DNA of 64,000 nucleotides, taken from contig MZZL01000380.1 in the NCBI GenBank assembly GCA_002749535.1, forward strand, positions 1-64,000, read 5' to 3'. The position numbers and the translations under genes are program-made. The notes beneath the pieces were generated by a model. It saw nothing but the letters and a program-made list of their open reading frames with translations. It did no database searches and was not told the DNA's origin. Shown here piece after piece: positions 40,383 through 52,718 of the stretch; the stretch's first letter is position 1, and each line of letters opens with the position of its first letter. The DNA comes from Apophysomyces variabilis (taxonomy: Eukaryota > Mucoromycota > Mucoromycetes > Mucorales > Mucoraceae).

Positions 40383-41682
40383 ATGGATAACGACAAACAA
40401 ACTGAACATACACAAGAGGAACCAGCACCTTCAACGAAGCACCACATTCGTTGGGCTCCTTTGCACGGCATTCCGCTTGAACGACGATTGCAAATGTTAG
40501 CGACGTGTATCTGGATTGCCTTGCTTCCTATTTGTCTTGGCGTGTTTCTACTCTGTTTCCTTTTCCCCGTGTTATGGCCTCTATTGATTGCCTATATCGC
40601 CTTCTTATTCTTTGATCAAGCTCCCGAAAACGGCGGTCGACGATTCGATTGGCCTCGACGTTGGCTTCTTTGGAAATACTTTGCTGCTTATTTTCCTGTG
40701 AACCTTATCAAGGTATAAGGAAAAAATGCTTGCTATGCAATAAGAAGAATAGCAAGAGAATATGTTTTTGTTGATATCATGTGCTTTGTTTTGGTATTTA
40801 GGAACATGACCTTGATCCAACACAAAACTATGTCTTTGGATATCATCCTCACGGGATCATTTCGATGGGAGCTTTTATTAACTTTGGCACGGAAGCAACT
40901 GGCTTTTCGGAACTTTTCCCTGGTATCGTCCCATCGTTACTTACGCTTGCGTCAAACTTCCGTTTGCCCATCTATCGCGATATCATCATGGCACTTGGTA
41001 TTTCGTCGGTGTCGCGTAAGTCGTGTGATGCTATCCTTTCCTCTGGGCCTGGTCGATCAATTATTATTGTCATTGGGGGAGCGGCTGAATCCTTGAATGC
41101 ACGACCTGGTATTAACGAGCTAACGCTCAAACGACGACTTGGTTTCATCCGATTGGCTATTAAACATCAGGCTCCTCTTGTTCCTGTGTTTTCTTTTGGT
41201 GAAAACGATTTGTATGAGCAGGTAGATAATGCAAAAGGCTCGACACTCTGGAAGGTACAGAAAAAGATGCAATCGTTGTTGGGCTTCACATTACCCCTTT
41301 TCCATGCTCGTGGTATTTTCAATTGTAAGTGTTAAGCAAAAAGGAAGGGAAAATTATAGGCGAAGCGAGGGGAAACGTCTTACGGAATATATTTTGCTCT
41401 TTCAGATGACGTTGGACTTGTTCCTTTCCGACATGAGATCGCCACAGTTGGTAAGTAACTAGCTAGCACGTTTTGGTGTTACTTGGTTGCATATTCTTAA
41501 AACTGCTCCTAGTCGGTAAACCCATCCCTGTGCCTAAGCTCGAAAAGGACCAGACAGAACCTACTCAAGAACAGCTGCTCGCTCTTCAAAACGAATATAT
41601 CAAAGAGCTAGAAACGATATATCATAAGTATAAGGACGTTTACGCAAAGGATCGTAAAGAAGAGCTTAAAATTGTGGATTAA
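40383..41682 (+). CDS. DGA1: Diacylglycerol O-acyltransferase type 2
   Basis: Four exons (40383-40712, 40802-41324, 41406-41450, 41513-41682) give 355 residues, the usual DGAT2 length. Two N-terminal membrane helices (ATCIWIALLPICLGVFLLCF; PVLWPLLIAYIAFLFF) are followed by the YFP motif (AAYFPVNL). The catalytic HPHG comes next (YHPHGIISMGAF), then GGAAESLNARPG and GLVPFRHE. Known role: last step of triacylglycerol synthesis at the ER and lipid droplets. The C-terminus is a Lys/Glu-rich helix. All intron phases agree. Mucoromycotina often carry several DGAT2 paralogs, so the symbol denotes the family rather than one-to-one orthology. Confidence 0.93.
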
Positions 41683-42849
41683 GAGAATCGCACACTTCGT
41701 TTTTTTTAGCGCACAACTTCTTTCTTTTTTGTACCATTTTGATTTCTGAACGTAACTCATCTCAATTAAATTATCCATCATATAAACAAGCATCTTATCG
41801 ATGTATCTCATTAGAAATAACTATTTCCGATAGCACACGGCTGGTGTTCGATAAATGAACTTCCATTGAGAAAGGGGGAATACTTACACGGGAAGTAAAA
41901 GGAAGATCTGCTCTTTACGTGCGGAATCTGTTTGCTTAAGGACGGCCAAATTAAAAACAAGGGCCGAGATCGTATTTGTATACACACAGTTATCGTAGAC
42001 TCTTTTGGTCATATAACGAGACAGTGAACCAAAAGATGGTAGTATGCACAGGATGTAATCGGCTGTTTTTGAATATAAAAAAAGAAATGGGAAATGAAGA
42101 AAACGAATCAAATGAAGTCTTTTCTTATTGGTTCTTTCTGCGGTCTGATATATAAATTGAGTGCTCAATGCGCCTTTACAGACGGTTTAAATAGTACTGA
42201 ATTCAATCTATCATAAAGTTAAAAAGGCACTTCCATTGACATGGTTACGGAGAAAGACCTAGGTAACGCAAAAGAAAAAAAGTAATGTATTTAACTCCCG
42301 CTCAAGAAGAACCCATGAAAGAAGGGGATTTTTTTGGTGGAGAAGGAAAAAAGAAAAATGGAGAGGAAAAGGGATAAACAATGATTAGGAAGACGTCAAA
42401 TAGAAGAATCACTGTTTCTTTGATATAAATGGTGATGATGACCTGCCTACTTCCTATTCACTTGTTCAATGCTTATGCCTTTTATTTTCTTGGTCTTTGC
42501 TGGCTCTTATTCTTTACTGTTTCTCTCTCTTTCTATCTCTAGCAAAGCGAAACAAAAAGGCCAATTTTTTTCAGGCTGCTGACTTTTTTTTGTTCACTTT
42601 TTTTTGCCTTTTTGCACACGCACTTTCCCTTCCTCTCTCTTTTTCTCTCCGCCTATACTTTCCAAAAAAATTACATAAAAAAGTATTTTGATTTTGGGCA
42701 AGAGAGAAGAAAATTGATAACAAAAATAATCGATGATGGTAAAGTTGCCATAAGAAAGCAGGGTTTGGCATAAAGGAATAGTTTGCATTCCCCTTTCTCT
42801 CTTATTCTCCCTCTTGCTTTCTGTGTCCGTCTTGTTGATCTATCCTTAG
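41683..42849. other. Promoter and 5' leader of the HDAC gene
   Basis: T/C-rich leader (42490-42670). The acceptor ccttag at 42849 implies an upstream non-coding or very short coding exon; ATGATG|GTAAAG near 42735 is a phase-compatible candidate. No other gene was recognised. Confidence 0.4.
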
Positions 42850-45830
42850 GTTCCTTTTCATGCCATATCCCTACGCTCTTCGCGTTCGGCTGATCCTGTT
42901 CATGAACCATCCATCAACAAGGGTTCGCCCTCTAATCCTGATAGTGATGGCAACATATCAGCATCTTCCCTAGGCTCATTAAAAAGAAGACGCAGACCAG
43001 GAAGACCATCAAAAAAAGATAAAATCGAACAAGAAAAGTTAAAGAAGGAATCCAACATTGAATCTGCCCAAAAGAAGCTGAAACGGCTACATTTACCAAC
43101 AAACCATGGTTTGCTTCGTTGCTTTGTTTTTCTTTTCTTCTCCTTGGAAACCACTTGGCAAAAATGAATAATAATTTAGCGTTTCCGTTATAGTATCCCA
43201 TTCATCCGAAACCCATCGTCGTATGGCCTTTACGGCAGGAGACCAAGTTGAGGCTATCAAATGGACAGACGATGCCAAGGAATGGTACTGCGCTCGTGTG
43301 GTTGATACCATTACAACAAGTGAAGGTGAACCACTGCTGTTCGTTCATTACGAAGGCTGGCCTCCGGATGAGGCTGATTGGATAAGTCCCACCTTGGTCC
43401 GACCACGTATCCAAGACGACTCTTCACGATTCGGTCCAAGAGGCCAGGAAAGCGACCAATCTTGGAAAGACTACGCCACGTTTTGCAATACGCAAGCAGG
43501 CATCCGTATACGGCAACACACCGGCCTTGTGCATGACCGCCGGATGATATTACATTGCTGCCCTTGTCACAGCCGTCGGACAATTCACCCCGAAAGACCT
43601 GATCGTATTGCCTCCATTCTACAAGCCCTCCATAACCAACGGTACGCAAAGAAAAAGAACAACAACAAAAAAAAAAGAAACAGACATACCCCTTGTGCAA
43701 AACAACCCTTCTCTTTGAAAAGCATATACGTTTTCTTTTTTTTTTTTGCTCTCTGCTCATGCTCCTCCTCCCCCTACTAAACAAAACTTTACTAGTCTCC
43801 TCCGCTATCTTCGACGTATCCATGCGCGGGAAGCAACACTAGAAGAACTTTTATTTGCTCATACACCAACCCACGTTCGCAATTATTTCCCTGTAGATCA
43901 TGATCAACACGCTAAACTCGTTCTTCACGAACCTCCACGCCCTGTCGCACCTTCCCCACCTCCACCTCCGCCGCCACCAGCAACTCCACAACGGATGACA
44001 TCCATCGCTGCTATTCTTAATCACCCCTCCTCACCCCCACCTTCCCCACAACGTCAGACACGACCACGCCACGGTTCTGTCGTGGGTCCAACACGAGGTG
44101 TTGGTGGAGGTGTGGTAGTACAGGCTGATCAGAACCACATTGAAGAACAGCATAGGCGGTTTTCCAATGCAGCAGCTTCTGCCGATGCATCCCAAAGTGA
44201 TCCTGCTCCAATATCTCCTCCTGACTTGGTGTGTAAGATGGCCTGCGGGGAACTTGGCATTGGTAAATAATAGGGACAAAAAAAAAGAAACCCCTTCCCA
44301 TGCAAGTTATGGATAGGATAACTGATTTTGGGATATCAATAGCTGTTGATACAACCTTTCATCCTCTTTTCAGCAGTCTATCTGCCCGTGTGGCTGCTGG
44401 AGCTCTTATTGAACTTGTGGACTTCATCATACAGGGTCATGTACGTAATGGCTTTGCCCTTATCCGCCCGCCAGGTATAGTAGAAAAATAAATACTACAA
44501 TGAAGAAAGATAAGATAATGAAACAAAGATCTATATACATCTTGTCTTCCTTTGCTAAAGAAAATTAACCATAGGTCACCATGCGGAAGATGACAATGCC
44601 ATGGGCTTTTGTTTCTTCAATAATGTTGCTGTCAGTGTGTTAGCTGCTCTTCAAAAATACCCTTCTATAATGAAAAAAGTGCTTATTGTTGACTGGTAAG
44701 CATAGCATGCTAAAAGCTGTTGTTTCTGTTAGCTTATCTACTTGAAATAGGGACGTTCAGTAAGTTCGGATAGACATTGTGTGTTGTTCACTGGACTATT
44801 TGTTTTCTAACTCGACGTCTTTCTTCGTTCCACAAAAAGTCATGGCAACGGCACGCAAAAGATATTCTACGATAACCCTAACGTTCTTTATATTTCATTG
44901 CATCGATGGGATCACGGTCATTTCTATCCTTTCAGCGGCGCTCCGGATGAATGCGGGGAAGGTCCTGGTCTAGGACGAAATGTGAATATAGCCTTTAGCG
45001 AATCGCAAGAAAAACCAAGTACGTTTTCCGTTCGCCGTTAACCGAAGTAGTCTGATAACTCATACGATCATTTATCTTTTCATTAGAGCCTATGGGTGAT
45101 ACGGAATTTATTGCGGCGTTTTATCATCTTGTGATCCCTATTGCACGACAATTCTCCCCAGACATGGTGAGTCAAAAGAGAATGAAATTGAGATAAGAAT
45201 ACAAACTGAAAACAAACAATGTCTTTCTAGATCTTTGTATCTGCTGGTTTCGATGCTGCAGAAGGACATCCAGATAACGTAAGGCAGAATCCTAAAAAGA
45301 AAAGAAAAGAAAGGGGACCAATTTCTAACAGCCTTTTTCTTCCTGATATATAGCTGGGTGGTTACAAGGTTACTCCTAAAGGCTTTGCTCTTATGACAAA
45401 AATGATGAAAGATTTGGCTGAAGAAGTATGTAATGGTCGGCTTGTACTGACGTTAGAAGGTACCGAGGAGCAAAGAGCGTGACGAGTTGCTTTTTTTTAT
45501 CTTACTTGAAAACAATGAACAGGAGGATATGAATTAGAGCCATTAGCCGATGCAGCTGCTGCTAGTGTGGCTCAACTCTTACCGGAAGAAGTAACACCAC
45601 CTTTGCAATTTACTGAGTCACTCAATGCCATCAAGTTAAACCAAGGCGCAGTTGAATCTCTCCGACAGGTCGCAGAGATTCACAGCAAGTACTGGCAGTT
45701 ACCAAACTATTTAATATCCTCTTCGTTTCGATTTCATCTTCCGATGGAATGGCGAGCAAGAGATGGCCTGTCTACGCGACCACGACGCGATAAGAAAACA
45801 CGCAACGTGTTAGCGGTCGAAGGCTATTAA
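42850..45830 (+). CDS. Class II histone deacetylase with AT-hook-like segment and Tudor/chromo-barrel
   Basis: At least 11 exons join in phase from 42850 to the stop at 45830, including a 9-nt exon at 44751-44759. N-terminus: a basic [11 protein letters not shown] (AT-hook-like), then a barrel domain ([31 protein letters not shown]) of Tudor-knot/chromo-barrel type. The deacetylase has [62 protein letters not shown] and [10 protein letters not shown]. The catalytic Tyr is present, unlike vertebrate class IIa enzymes, although the sequence otherwise recalls HDAC4/5/7. A Pro-rich insert of about 100 residues interrupts the N-terminal half of the domain. The start codon was not found. Confidence 0.88.
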
Positions 45831-46704
45831 CTACTTCCTAAATGCCTGCTACTTATCATCTTTTTCTTTCCTGCGAAGAAAGAAAGAAAAAAGAGGATAC
45901 TCATAGTTCTTTTTCTTTCACCAACAGCAAATCATTTGTAATAATTCCACCTGCATGACAAAGACCCGAAATCTTTTACCCAACAAGACATTCACTTTTT
46001 CTTCCCTCTCTCCATATAAGATGGAATGCATAAAAGAGCCAACCTTTTTCCGTTCATGCAAATCGTTCTAAAAGATATTCTGCCTTTATGTCCTACTTGT
46101 TTTGGTTATCTTTCCATTGGCTAAACTATCGACCTTATCACTAGCATTACGGGATGTTCACTTTGTCCATCGGGCATTCAGACGAGAAGGGATAGGTGTA
46201 ATACATGCAAGCTACGTTTCCATATATGTTGAACCTTTAGCTTTCGCTCTGTCCGTTGGGGGGGGGTTCCATAGTTCGATACATTCGCTTTCTCATCCTC
46301 CACCTTCTTTGTTTCTTCCTTTTTCGGTGATTGGTATGATCGTTAGTAGCCAATCACATTTAGCGCAGCTCTTTTATGCAAATGATGCAAAATGATGCCC
46401 TCCCTCGCTCTGTCCGATAACGTTTGTCGTGCTGCGTTAAAGCAGTCCTTTATCAGTGAACCTATATTAGATCATAACAATAGTTTATAGTCCTTAATCA
46501 TCTGGTGCGGGGGCCTAACAACAAAGAAACCTTATGTCAACAACAGGGTGCGCACAACACAGAGATCTTGTTGGATCTCTATTTTTTTTTGTCCTCAGAT
46601 GACAGGGTCAACCAAATCTGAAGTCCGCAGGATCTTAAATCTTTTCTCGGAAAACCCCACGTTATCCTCGTCTTTTCCCACACAAACTATTCTTCTTTGC
46701 TATC
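45831..46704. other. Intergenic spacer
   Basis: Contains a G9 run near 46259. Otherwise it has CT-rich DNA before the RidA gene, with no recognised features. Confidence 0.4.
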
Positions 46705-47324
46705 ATGTCCTTCTTGGCTCGCGTTCGTAAGTCTTGTTATTCTTTTCGCTATTTACCGTAAATAACTATAACTAACCAACGTGTCTTTTCTTGGCTTCCA
46801 TAGAAACTGCTGCTGCCCCCGCTGCTCTCGGTCCTTATGGTAAGAAGAATGACTAGCAACTTCAAACCATGGGACATGACAAAGCTAACCTAATGTCAAT
46901 AACATCAAAACAAAAGCTCAGGCTATCAAGGCTAATGGTATGGTTTTCACCAGTGGCCAGATTCCCATGGTGCCTGAGACAGGCAATATCATTGAAGGCG
47001 GCATCACTGAACAAACGCGTCAGAGTTTGACCAACGTCTCAGCCGTCTTAGCTGCCTCTGGATCCAGCTTGGAAAAGGTGATTAAGACGACCGTTTTCCT
47101 GAAGGATATGAATGATTTTGGTGCCATGAACGAAGTTTACGCCACTGTAAGTAACCGCACGGGAAATAATAACTTGAGCATTCACTGACATGGCTTTGTT
47201 TCTTTTCCTTGCTTGGCTCACTTAGTTCTTTGACAAGCATCAACCTGCTCGTAGCTGCGTTCAAGTTGCTCGTCTTCCTAAGGATGTCGCTGTCGAAATT
47301 GAGGCTGTGGCCTTGACTGATTAG
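46705..47324 (+). CDS. MMF1: RidA/YjgF/Mmf1-family 2-iminobutanoate/2-iminopropanoate deaminase
   Basis: Four exons (46705-46726, 46804-46839, 46917-47146, 47226-47324) give 128 residues, the family length. Motifs: [47 protein letters not shown], and the C-terminal substrate-binding Arg in [13 protein letters not shown], ending [10 protein letters not shown]. The family hydrolyses reactive enamine/imine intermediates released by PLP enzymes. The N-terminus (MSFLARVQTAAAPAA) could be a short mitochondrial presequence, so Mmf1 (mitochondrial) rather than Hmf1 (cytosolic) is likelier but not certain. Confidence 0.92.
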
Positions 47325-47417
47325 AAGAAATAGCTTTATAAAAAAAGGAAAGTAAACAATCGGGAAAACAAAAAAAAATAAAGGACAATGGTCTATGCTT
47401 TGGTGGTTTTCGTTCTT

Positions 47418-49092
47418 CTACATAATGGTACATTTGGAACCACCCTTCTGGCCGCCAAGCTCTGTAAGACGTTTCTGGGCATCTTTTCCAATAGGACCGC
47501 CTCCAGCAGCTGCTTTTTCAAGCCATTGGCGTGCTTCGTTCAAATCTTTTTTCACCCCACGTCCTTCCGCATACATCCCTGCTAAATTGGCCTGAGCCAA
47601 CTGGAATCCATGCTCAGCGGCCATTCGAAGAAACTCAGCAGCGTTGAAGCTGTTTTGTTCCACGCCATGACCATTGAGAAATCGGAGGCCAACATTGTAC
47701 TGTGCTTCAGGAAGACCTAAATCGGTTTTTTGGCACGGAAATGGATACAGTGAATATAGATGTAGCATGGGGTCAACTTCTATTCAAAGTCACCTTTCAA
47801 AGCTGCCTTTTGAAAATGCTTGAAAGCTTTCTGTTGGTCTGGTTGCCTATCTTCCGTGCCCAACCCAGATGAATAATAGACGCCAAGCATAAAGTTGCAT
47901 TGCGGGTTGCCTGGCGACATGAATTGGTTTGTATGTTATCGAATGTCGCCTTATACTCTTCCCTCTTTTTCCTGTTTACCTGTTTGTGCACCCTGTCGAA
48001 AATATGCAATGGCTTTGGCATGATCTTGGTGCACTCCATAACCCAGACGATACATTCTTCCTAATTCCGTATAGGCACTGTCGATACCTGACTTGCCTGC
48101 TAATTCATAGAGCTTTATACTTGCCTCCACACGATCAGGCTGTGTACGCATCAAAATGGATGCCAGATTCATTTGTGCGTAAGGATGTCCTTTCTGTGCT
48201 AATTCGGACATAAATTTGATACCCAAATCTTCATTTTTGGGTGTGCCATTGTAACCTACAAAAGGATGAAGCATCCATTGTCTGTAAACTGTGTGTTGTA
48301 TCAGGAACCATCGTACGGCGATTACCTCTGTATATCATATTGGCATAACTGAATTTGCCACGATCATCTCCATGTTCCATAGCATATTGATATAGCTTTA
48401 ATGCAACGGGATGGCCACCTATGTACATTGACGAGTGGATCATACATTAGAAATCTTGGTTTGAGATAAAGAGAACGTACTCCTTGAGCCTTGCAGGACC
48501 AAATTGCCAAGTGCTGCTATATCGGATGGTTTGCTTACTGAAAGTGGGCGTCTAAGTCTTTCCTAACGAAAACTGTGTCCGTGGCTGAAAACTCACGTTG
48601 CAACAGGGATTCTTGGTCTAGTTCTCGATCCTGTTTGACAGCGTTAAGGACTTTTTCGACGATCTGTTTCTGAGTTTCGATGGGCAGGCTGATGTACTTT
48701 TGCTTAATAAACGTCTCTAGCTGTTCATCCGATGGAAGCAAATCTATGCAAGCGTGAAACAGACGTAAAAGATAACGCTTATCTTTTTGCCTTTTTACCA
48801 GCTACGGTAGCATTTTCTAGGAGGTCTGAAGGTGAAATGACGTCGACTTTCTCTCTAAAGCACAGTTTTACCGGGTATAGGTGTTTGCATGTTTACAATG
48901 TTCTTACTTTGCTGATGTGGGATTGAGAAAAGGTGCAAAGATACCACTCGCTGAAGGGTCAGCACGACCGCGTCGGCCAGGCTGGCTTGCGTAGCGTTGA
49001 CTAGCCAAGATAAAGCGAACAGTGGTTCTTCTTGGTACTACGCGTCGTTTGACCACGCTAGATAAGCATCGTTGTATCGTTATTGCAGACAT
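47418..49092 (-). CDS. Sel1-repeat (TPR-like) protein with presequence-like N-terminus and C-terminal CTIM
   Basis: About eight exons (first three 49092-48908, 48854-48799, 48743-48597) join in phase; the gene converges on MMF1 with a 93-bp gap. The N-terminus is Arg/Ser-rich and lacks acids (MSAITIQRCLSSVVKRRVVP), like a mitochondrial presequence. The middle and C-terminal parts are Sel1 repeats (AQMNLASILMRT; AYTELGRMYRLGYGV; AQYNVGLRFLNGHGVEQN; AQANLAGMYAEGRGVKKDL). The last residues, GGSKCTIM, form a CaaX prenylation motif. Sel1 proteins are adaptors. A CaaX tail occurs in chitin-synthase activators of the Skt5/Chs4 group, which this shorter protein might resemble. The two localisation signals conflict. 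Confidence 0.78.
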
Positions 49093-49519
49093 GCTGATGA
49101 ATGTCAAAGAGGAGAAGTTATACAGTACTACCCTTTTATTTTATGTGACTCTAAAATTGAGGGACCTTGTCGTGCGGCACAATCTCCGATGAGTGTGGAG
49201 CGATAGAATCATCGCGTTAAAAACGAGATAGACGATGATGCATGATCCATTGTTCGTGCTGTGTTTTGACAACACGAATTCAGAGAACTAGATCATCTAA
49301 GGAATTTTTGGTTTGTTTTTTATTCCCCTTTGTGTCTTAGCTTGCCTCTTTTTGTTCGTTTCGGCAGAACTTACGAATGCGACCGGATCAGAATATTAGA
49401 AAAGCTCTAAATAAGCTTTAGACTTGGCAACTTTCCCCATTCCAAAGATTCCTCAAGTGTTGTCATCCATCCATAAATAAAAGAATGAATAGCAAATCCT
49501 ACCTTTACTTCATTCACCG
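49093..49519. other. Divergent promoter of the Sel1 and GH18 genes
   Basis: AT-rich with no recognised feature. Both genes read away from it. Confidence 0.4.
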
Positions 49520-50834
49520 ATGCATGTTCGTTTGTTTCTATGGTTGCTGCTGACCAGCATGGTCAGTGCGCATATACACAAAGTCAACTTTTGGCATGAT
49601 TACATTGAAAATGTTGGACATTTCCTCGGCGACTTGATTGGTGATATCTTGGGGTTAAAACATTCGACTACGGACAATGCTTTTCAGGTCTTTCTTTGAT
49701 TGATAACAGATGACACACGACAGTATTTGCATGCAAACATACTGAAATCAATAGCTTTTATTTTTATTCTATTTTTCTTTGGCAACCAAATAGACGAACA
49801 GCACCCATAACCTAGTTCTTTACTGGGGCCAAGGTGATCGTGAAGAAAAGCGACTGTCCTATTACTGCGAAAAGGAAGGTCCAAGTATCATTATCCTTGC
49901 CTTTGTCGCAGACTACACAGGAGGATGGCGCAAATCGCCTGTTTTAAATCTGTCCAGTCACTGCGACGATGTGGAGAACTGCCCAGAGGTGGCAAAGGAT
50001 ATCGAGTATTGTCAGAACAGGGGAATCAAAGTGCTATTATCACTAGGTGGGACAGCAGGCCCCTATCACAGCCAAACCTGGGATCCGGATACGCTTGCCT
50101 GGTGGATATGGAATAAGTTCCTTGCCGGATCTGACCGCACATTGAAACGCCCCTTCGGCAATGTGATCCTTGATGGCATTGACTACGATCCAGAAGGTAA
50201 CTTCATTTGAGCCTGGTTTGTGCGCATTTTTCTATCGATTGTTAACTAAAACTTTTTTTCGTTGCTCTGCATGTTAGGAACATCTGGTCAGGGGTATGAT
50301 CGTCACATAGACACGTTGAGAAAACTTTTCAAGACATACTATCCTTCCCGAGAATTTTTAATCACGGCTGCTCCACAATGTCCGGACCTAGAAACTTACC
50401 CTTACAATGCTGTCTACAACCTTTTACATCCACAACCACAGTACGATGCTTATCCAGATATGATCTTCGTCCAGTTTTATAACAACTATTGTTCCGCGTC
50501 GGAGTTCGGACGTGCTGGTCTATTTAACTTTGAAGAGTGGGCCAATTGGGCACAAGAGATTGGGCAAGGTCGAATCAAGGTCTATCTGGGCGTGCTGGGC
50601 AAAGAAAATAAGAGCGACAAAGGCTATGTAAATTATAATACTCTTGCACGTATTCTCGACACAATCCAGGACAAGCCCAGTTTTGGTGGTGTGATGATGT
50701 GGGACGCAAGATACGCGTACAGTAACCCGGTACCTAACCTTCACGGTATATCATATGGGCAAGCAGCAGCCCAATATCTTAAACAGTTAGCGGTCAAAAA
50801 GGTAGAAGCTAAACACATGACTTCAAGCATATGA
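49520..50834 (+). CDS. Secreted GH18 chitinase-like protein
   Basis: Three exons (49520-49687, 49794-50196, 50278-50834) give 375 residues. Signal peptide: MHVRLFLWLLLTSMVSA. The GH18 barrel starts with NLVLYWGQG, then KVLLSLGG (strand 3). The catalytic strand 4 DGIDYDPE keeps all of D-x-x-D-x-D-x-E; its last Glu is the acid/base, with an intron right after it. Further motifs are FVQFYNNYC and GGVMMWDARYAYSN. The pattern is class III (plant/fungal hevamine type), often involved in wall remodelling. About 40 residues between the signal peptide and the barrel have no assigned domain. No chitin-binding module and no clear GPI signal were seen. Confidence 0.92.
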
Positions 50835-51180
50835 CATGTCTGAAAAAGAGAGTCATTGTCTCCTGAAACGAGAAAAGAGGATCTACCATCGTGCTACGGT
50901 TTATTTGTTTCGTTCCAAACAAGCATCTTATTCGCTAGTAAAGATGTCAAACAATCAATAATTCTGTATATGTACAGTAATTAGAGAACCATTGTGTTAG
51001 TATACAATGAGAACAAAGGGAAAGACAGGAATTTGTTTTTGGTATTTAATCCTTTGCTGACGATGCATTTTAATGCATGCAGCTCCCCGTGGACACCCCT
51101 TTTCTATCCTTGATTAGAAATAGCAACATGGACGAATTTTTTAGTCCATTTGAATGTTTTCGCACTCCTTGTATTGAAAG
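50835..51180. other. Intergenic spacer
   Basis: 3' flank of the GH18 gene and 5' flank of the next gene on the same strand. Nothing was recognised. Confidence 0.4.
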
Positions 51181-52718
51181 ATGCTGTTTTTTAAGAAAAA
51201 GGACAAAAAGACCAAATCTAACAAACAAACCGACCAAGATAAACGCAAATCATGGAGAAACGATATCGTGCGGATGTGTTTACCAGACGATTTCGCAAGT
51301 CCTATTGTATTACCAAACTTACTGTCCATGGCCCAGGAAACAACAGGCCATAATGAACGTTCAACGTGTCCCGTCTTACAGAAGGACGTCCTTCAAAGCA
51401 CTCATCTTCCAAAGGAAATGCGGGACTACTCGGTGTCACGCCTTATTGATGACCGGCTCATAGACGCAACATCAGTTAGCAAAAGCAACGTAATAACTTC
51501 TTCGATCTTGGAGAAAGGGTCAGACATTGATCAGTACCATTTGTCGAGGTAAACACACCATAACTCACCCGTAATACAAAGAGATTCTTATATATCCGAA
51601 AAAAAAGTGGTAGCCATGTGGAAGCCAGCTCTTCCGAATCGTCCTCTTCAAAAGTAACGACTAACCGGTCTATGGATGATCAGGAGTCTCTCAAAAGTGA
51701 TGCTCTCTCGGATGTGAGCATTGGCAGCATAAAACCTCAGTCCATTCAGGATGTTGTGGAGTCATGGCATATATGCGGAGAGCCAGCGCCTGCCCCTCAT
51801 TTAAGGATGGCCCGTCCAAAGCCTAAAAGACCGAATCGTGCGGTTGATCATTGTGCTCTCCTAGTCGACGACGGTAGCAAATGGTGCAATGGTACTGCGT
51901 CAGAAAATGCGGGCGCAGAATGTGTTGATGAAAAAGTATCCTCTTCTGCATCGGATATAAACCGAGAAGAAGCATCGCATGTACCTAGCTTAGAGGAAAC
52001 AATGCTCCCATACAAATCGGGAGAAAGCAGAAGAACAGAGAATGAAATGGTTCAATCCGGATTGGATTGGCAGCTTGCGGAACAGTATAAATGGAAGGGA
52101 ACAGAGTTGATGGATAATCCAGAACGAGAGGAGAAGCTGATTCATTTAAGGCCAGAGATAGACATGGATGGGCTATCTGCAACGGATGAAGGACATATTG
52201 CAACAGACGTTACAAAGCAACATATTGAGAATGACAACAGTAGCGTTGTTACAGCCCCTGAACACAGCATGATTGATGATATGGAGAATAATACAACACC
52301 GCTTTCTAGCCGCAGGACTTCCATTCAAACCGAGGCATCCAAATCGTACAAAGATGAGCATTCTGTCAAACAGGTGAAAACGTCAAAATCCACTTCTCCT
52401 GCGCAAATACATGGACGTCCTCGAAAATCGGGCACTTCCATGATACCACGTAGTTGCAATTCACCAAGTAAGCGAATCCATAACCGGGATATTCCGGAAG
52501 TAGACCCACCCAGCGTCAAGCATCCTCTTGTACCGTCATCCAGTCGCCTGACGAGACGGTCACCTGAGAATAGCCCAAACACAGCGTCACCATACATACA
52601 ACGCCAGGTCAGCAAAATCCCTGTGCGAGATGTCCGTGCGCGACCTGCACCCAGTAAGCCCAAGAAAAATCTGCGGACTGGAAACAGCAAGCTTCCCACA
52701 CGCATGACAAAGCATTAG
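51181..52718 (+). CDS. Disordered Ser/Pro/Lys-rich protein with SxIP-type motifs
   Basis: Two exons (51181-51548, 51608-52718), 492 residues. The N-terminus is basic (MLFFKKKDKKTKSNK) and the middle is acidic and Ser-rich. From about residue 400 the protein is positively charged and Ser/Pro-rich. It contains TSMIPRS and VSKIPVR, which fit the S-x-I-P core bound by EB1-type microtubule end proteins, and a third near-match (NSKLPTR). SxIP motifs in basic Ser/Pro-rich disorder are typical of plus-end tracking proteins, so a cytoskeletal role is a reasonable inference. No folded domain is visible and I do not recognise a family. A short 5' exon could exist. Confidence 0.65.
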
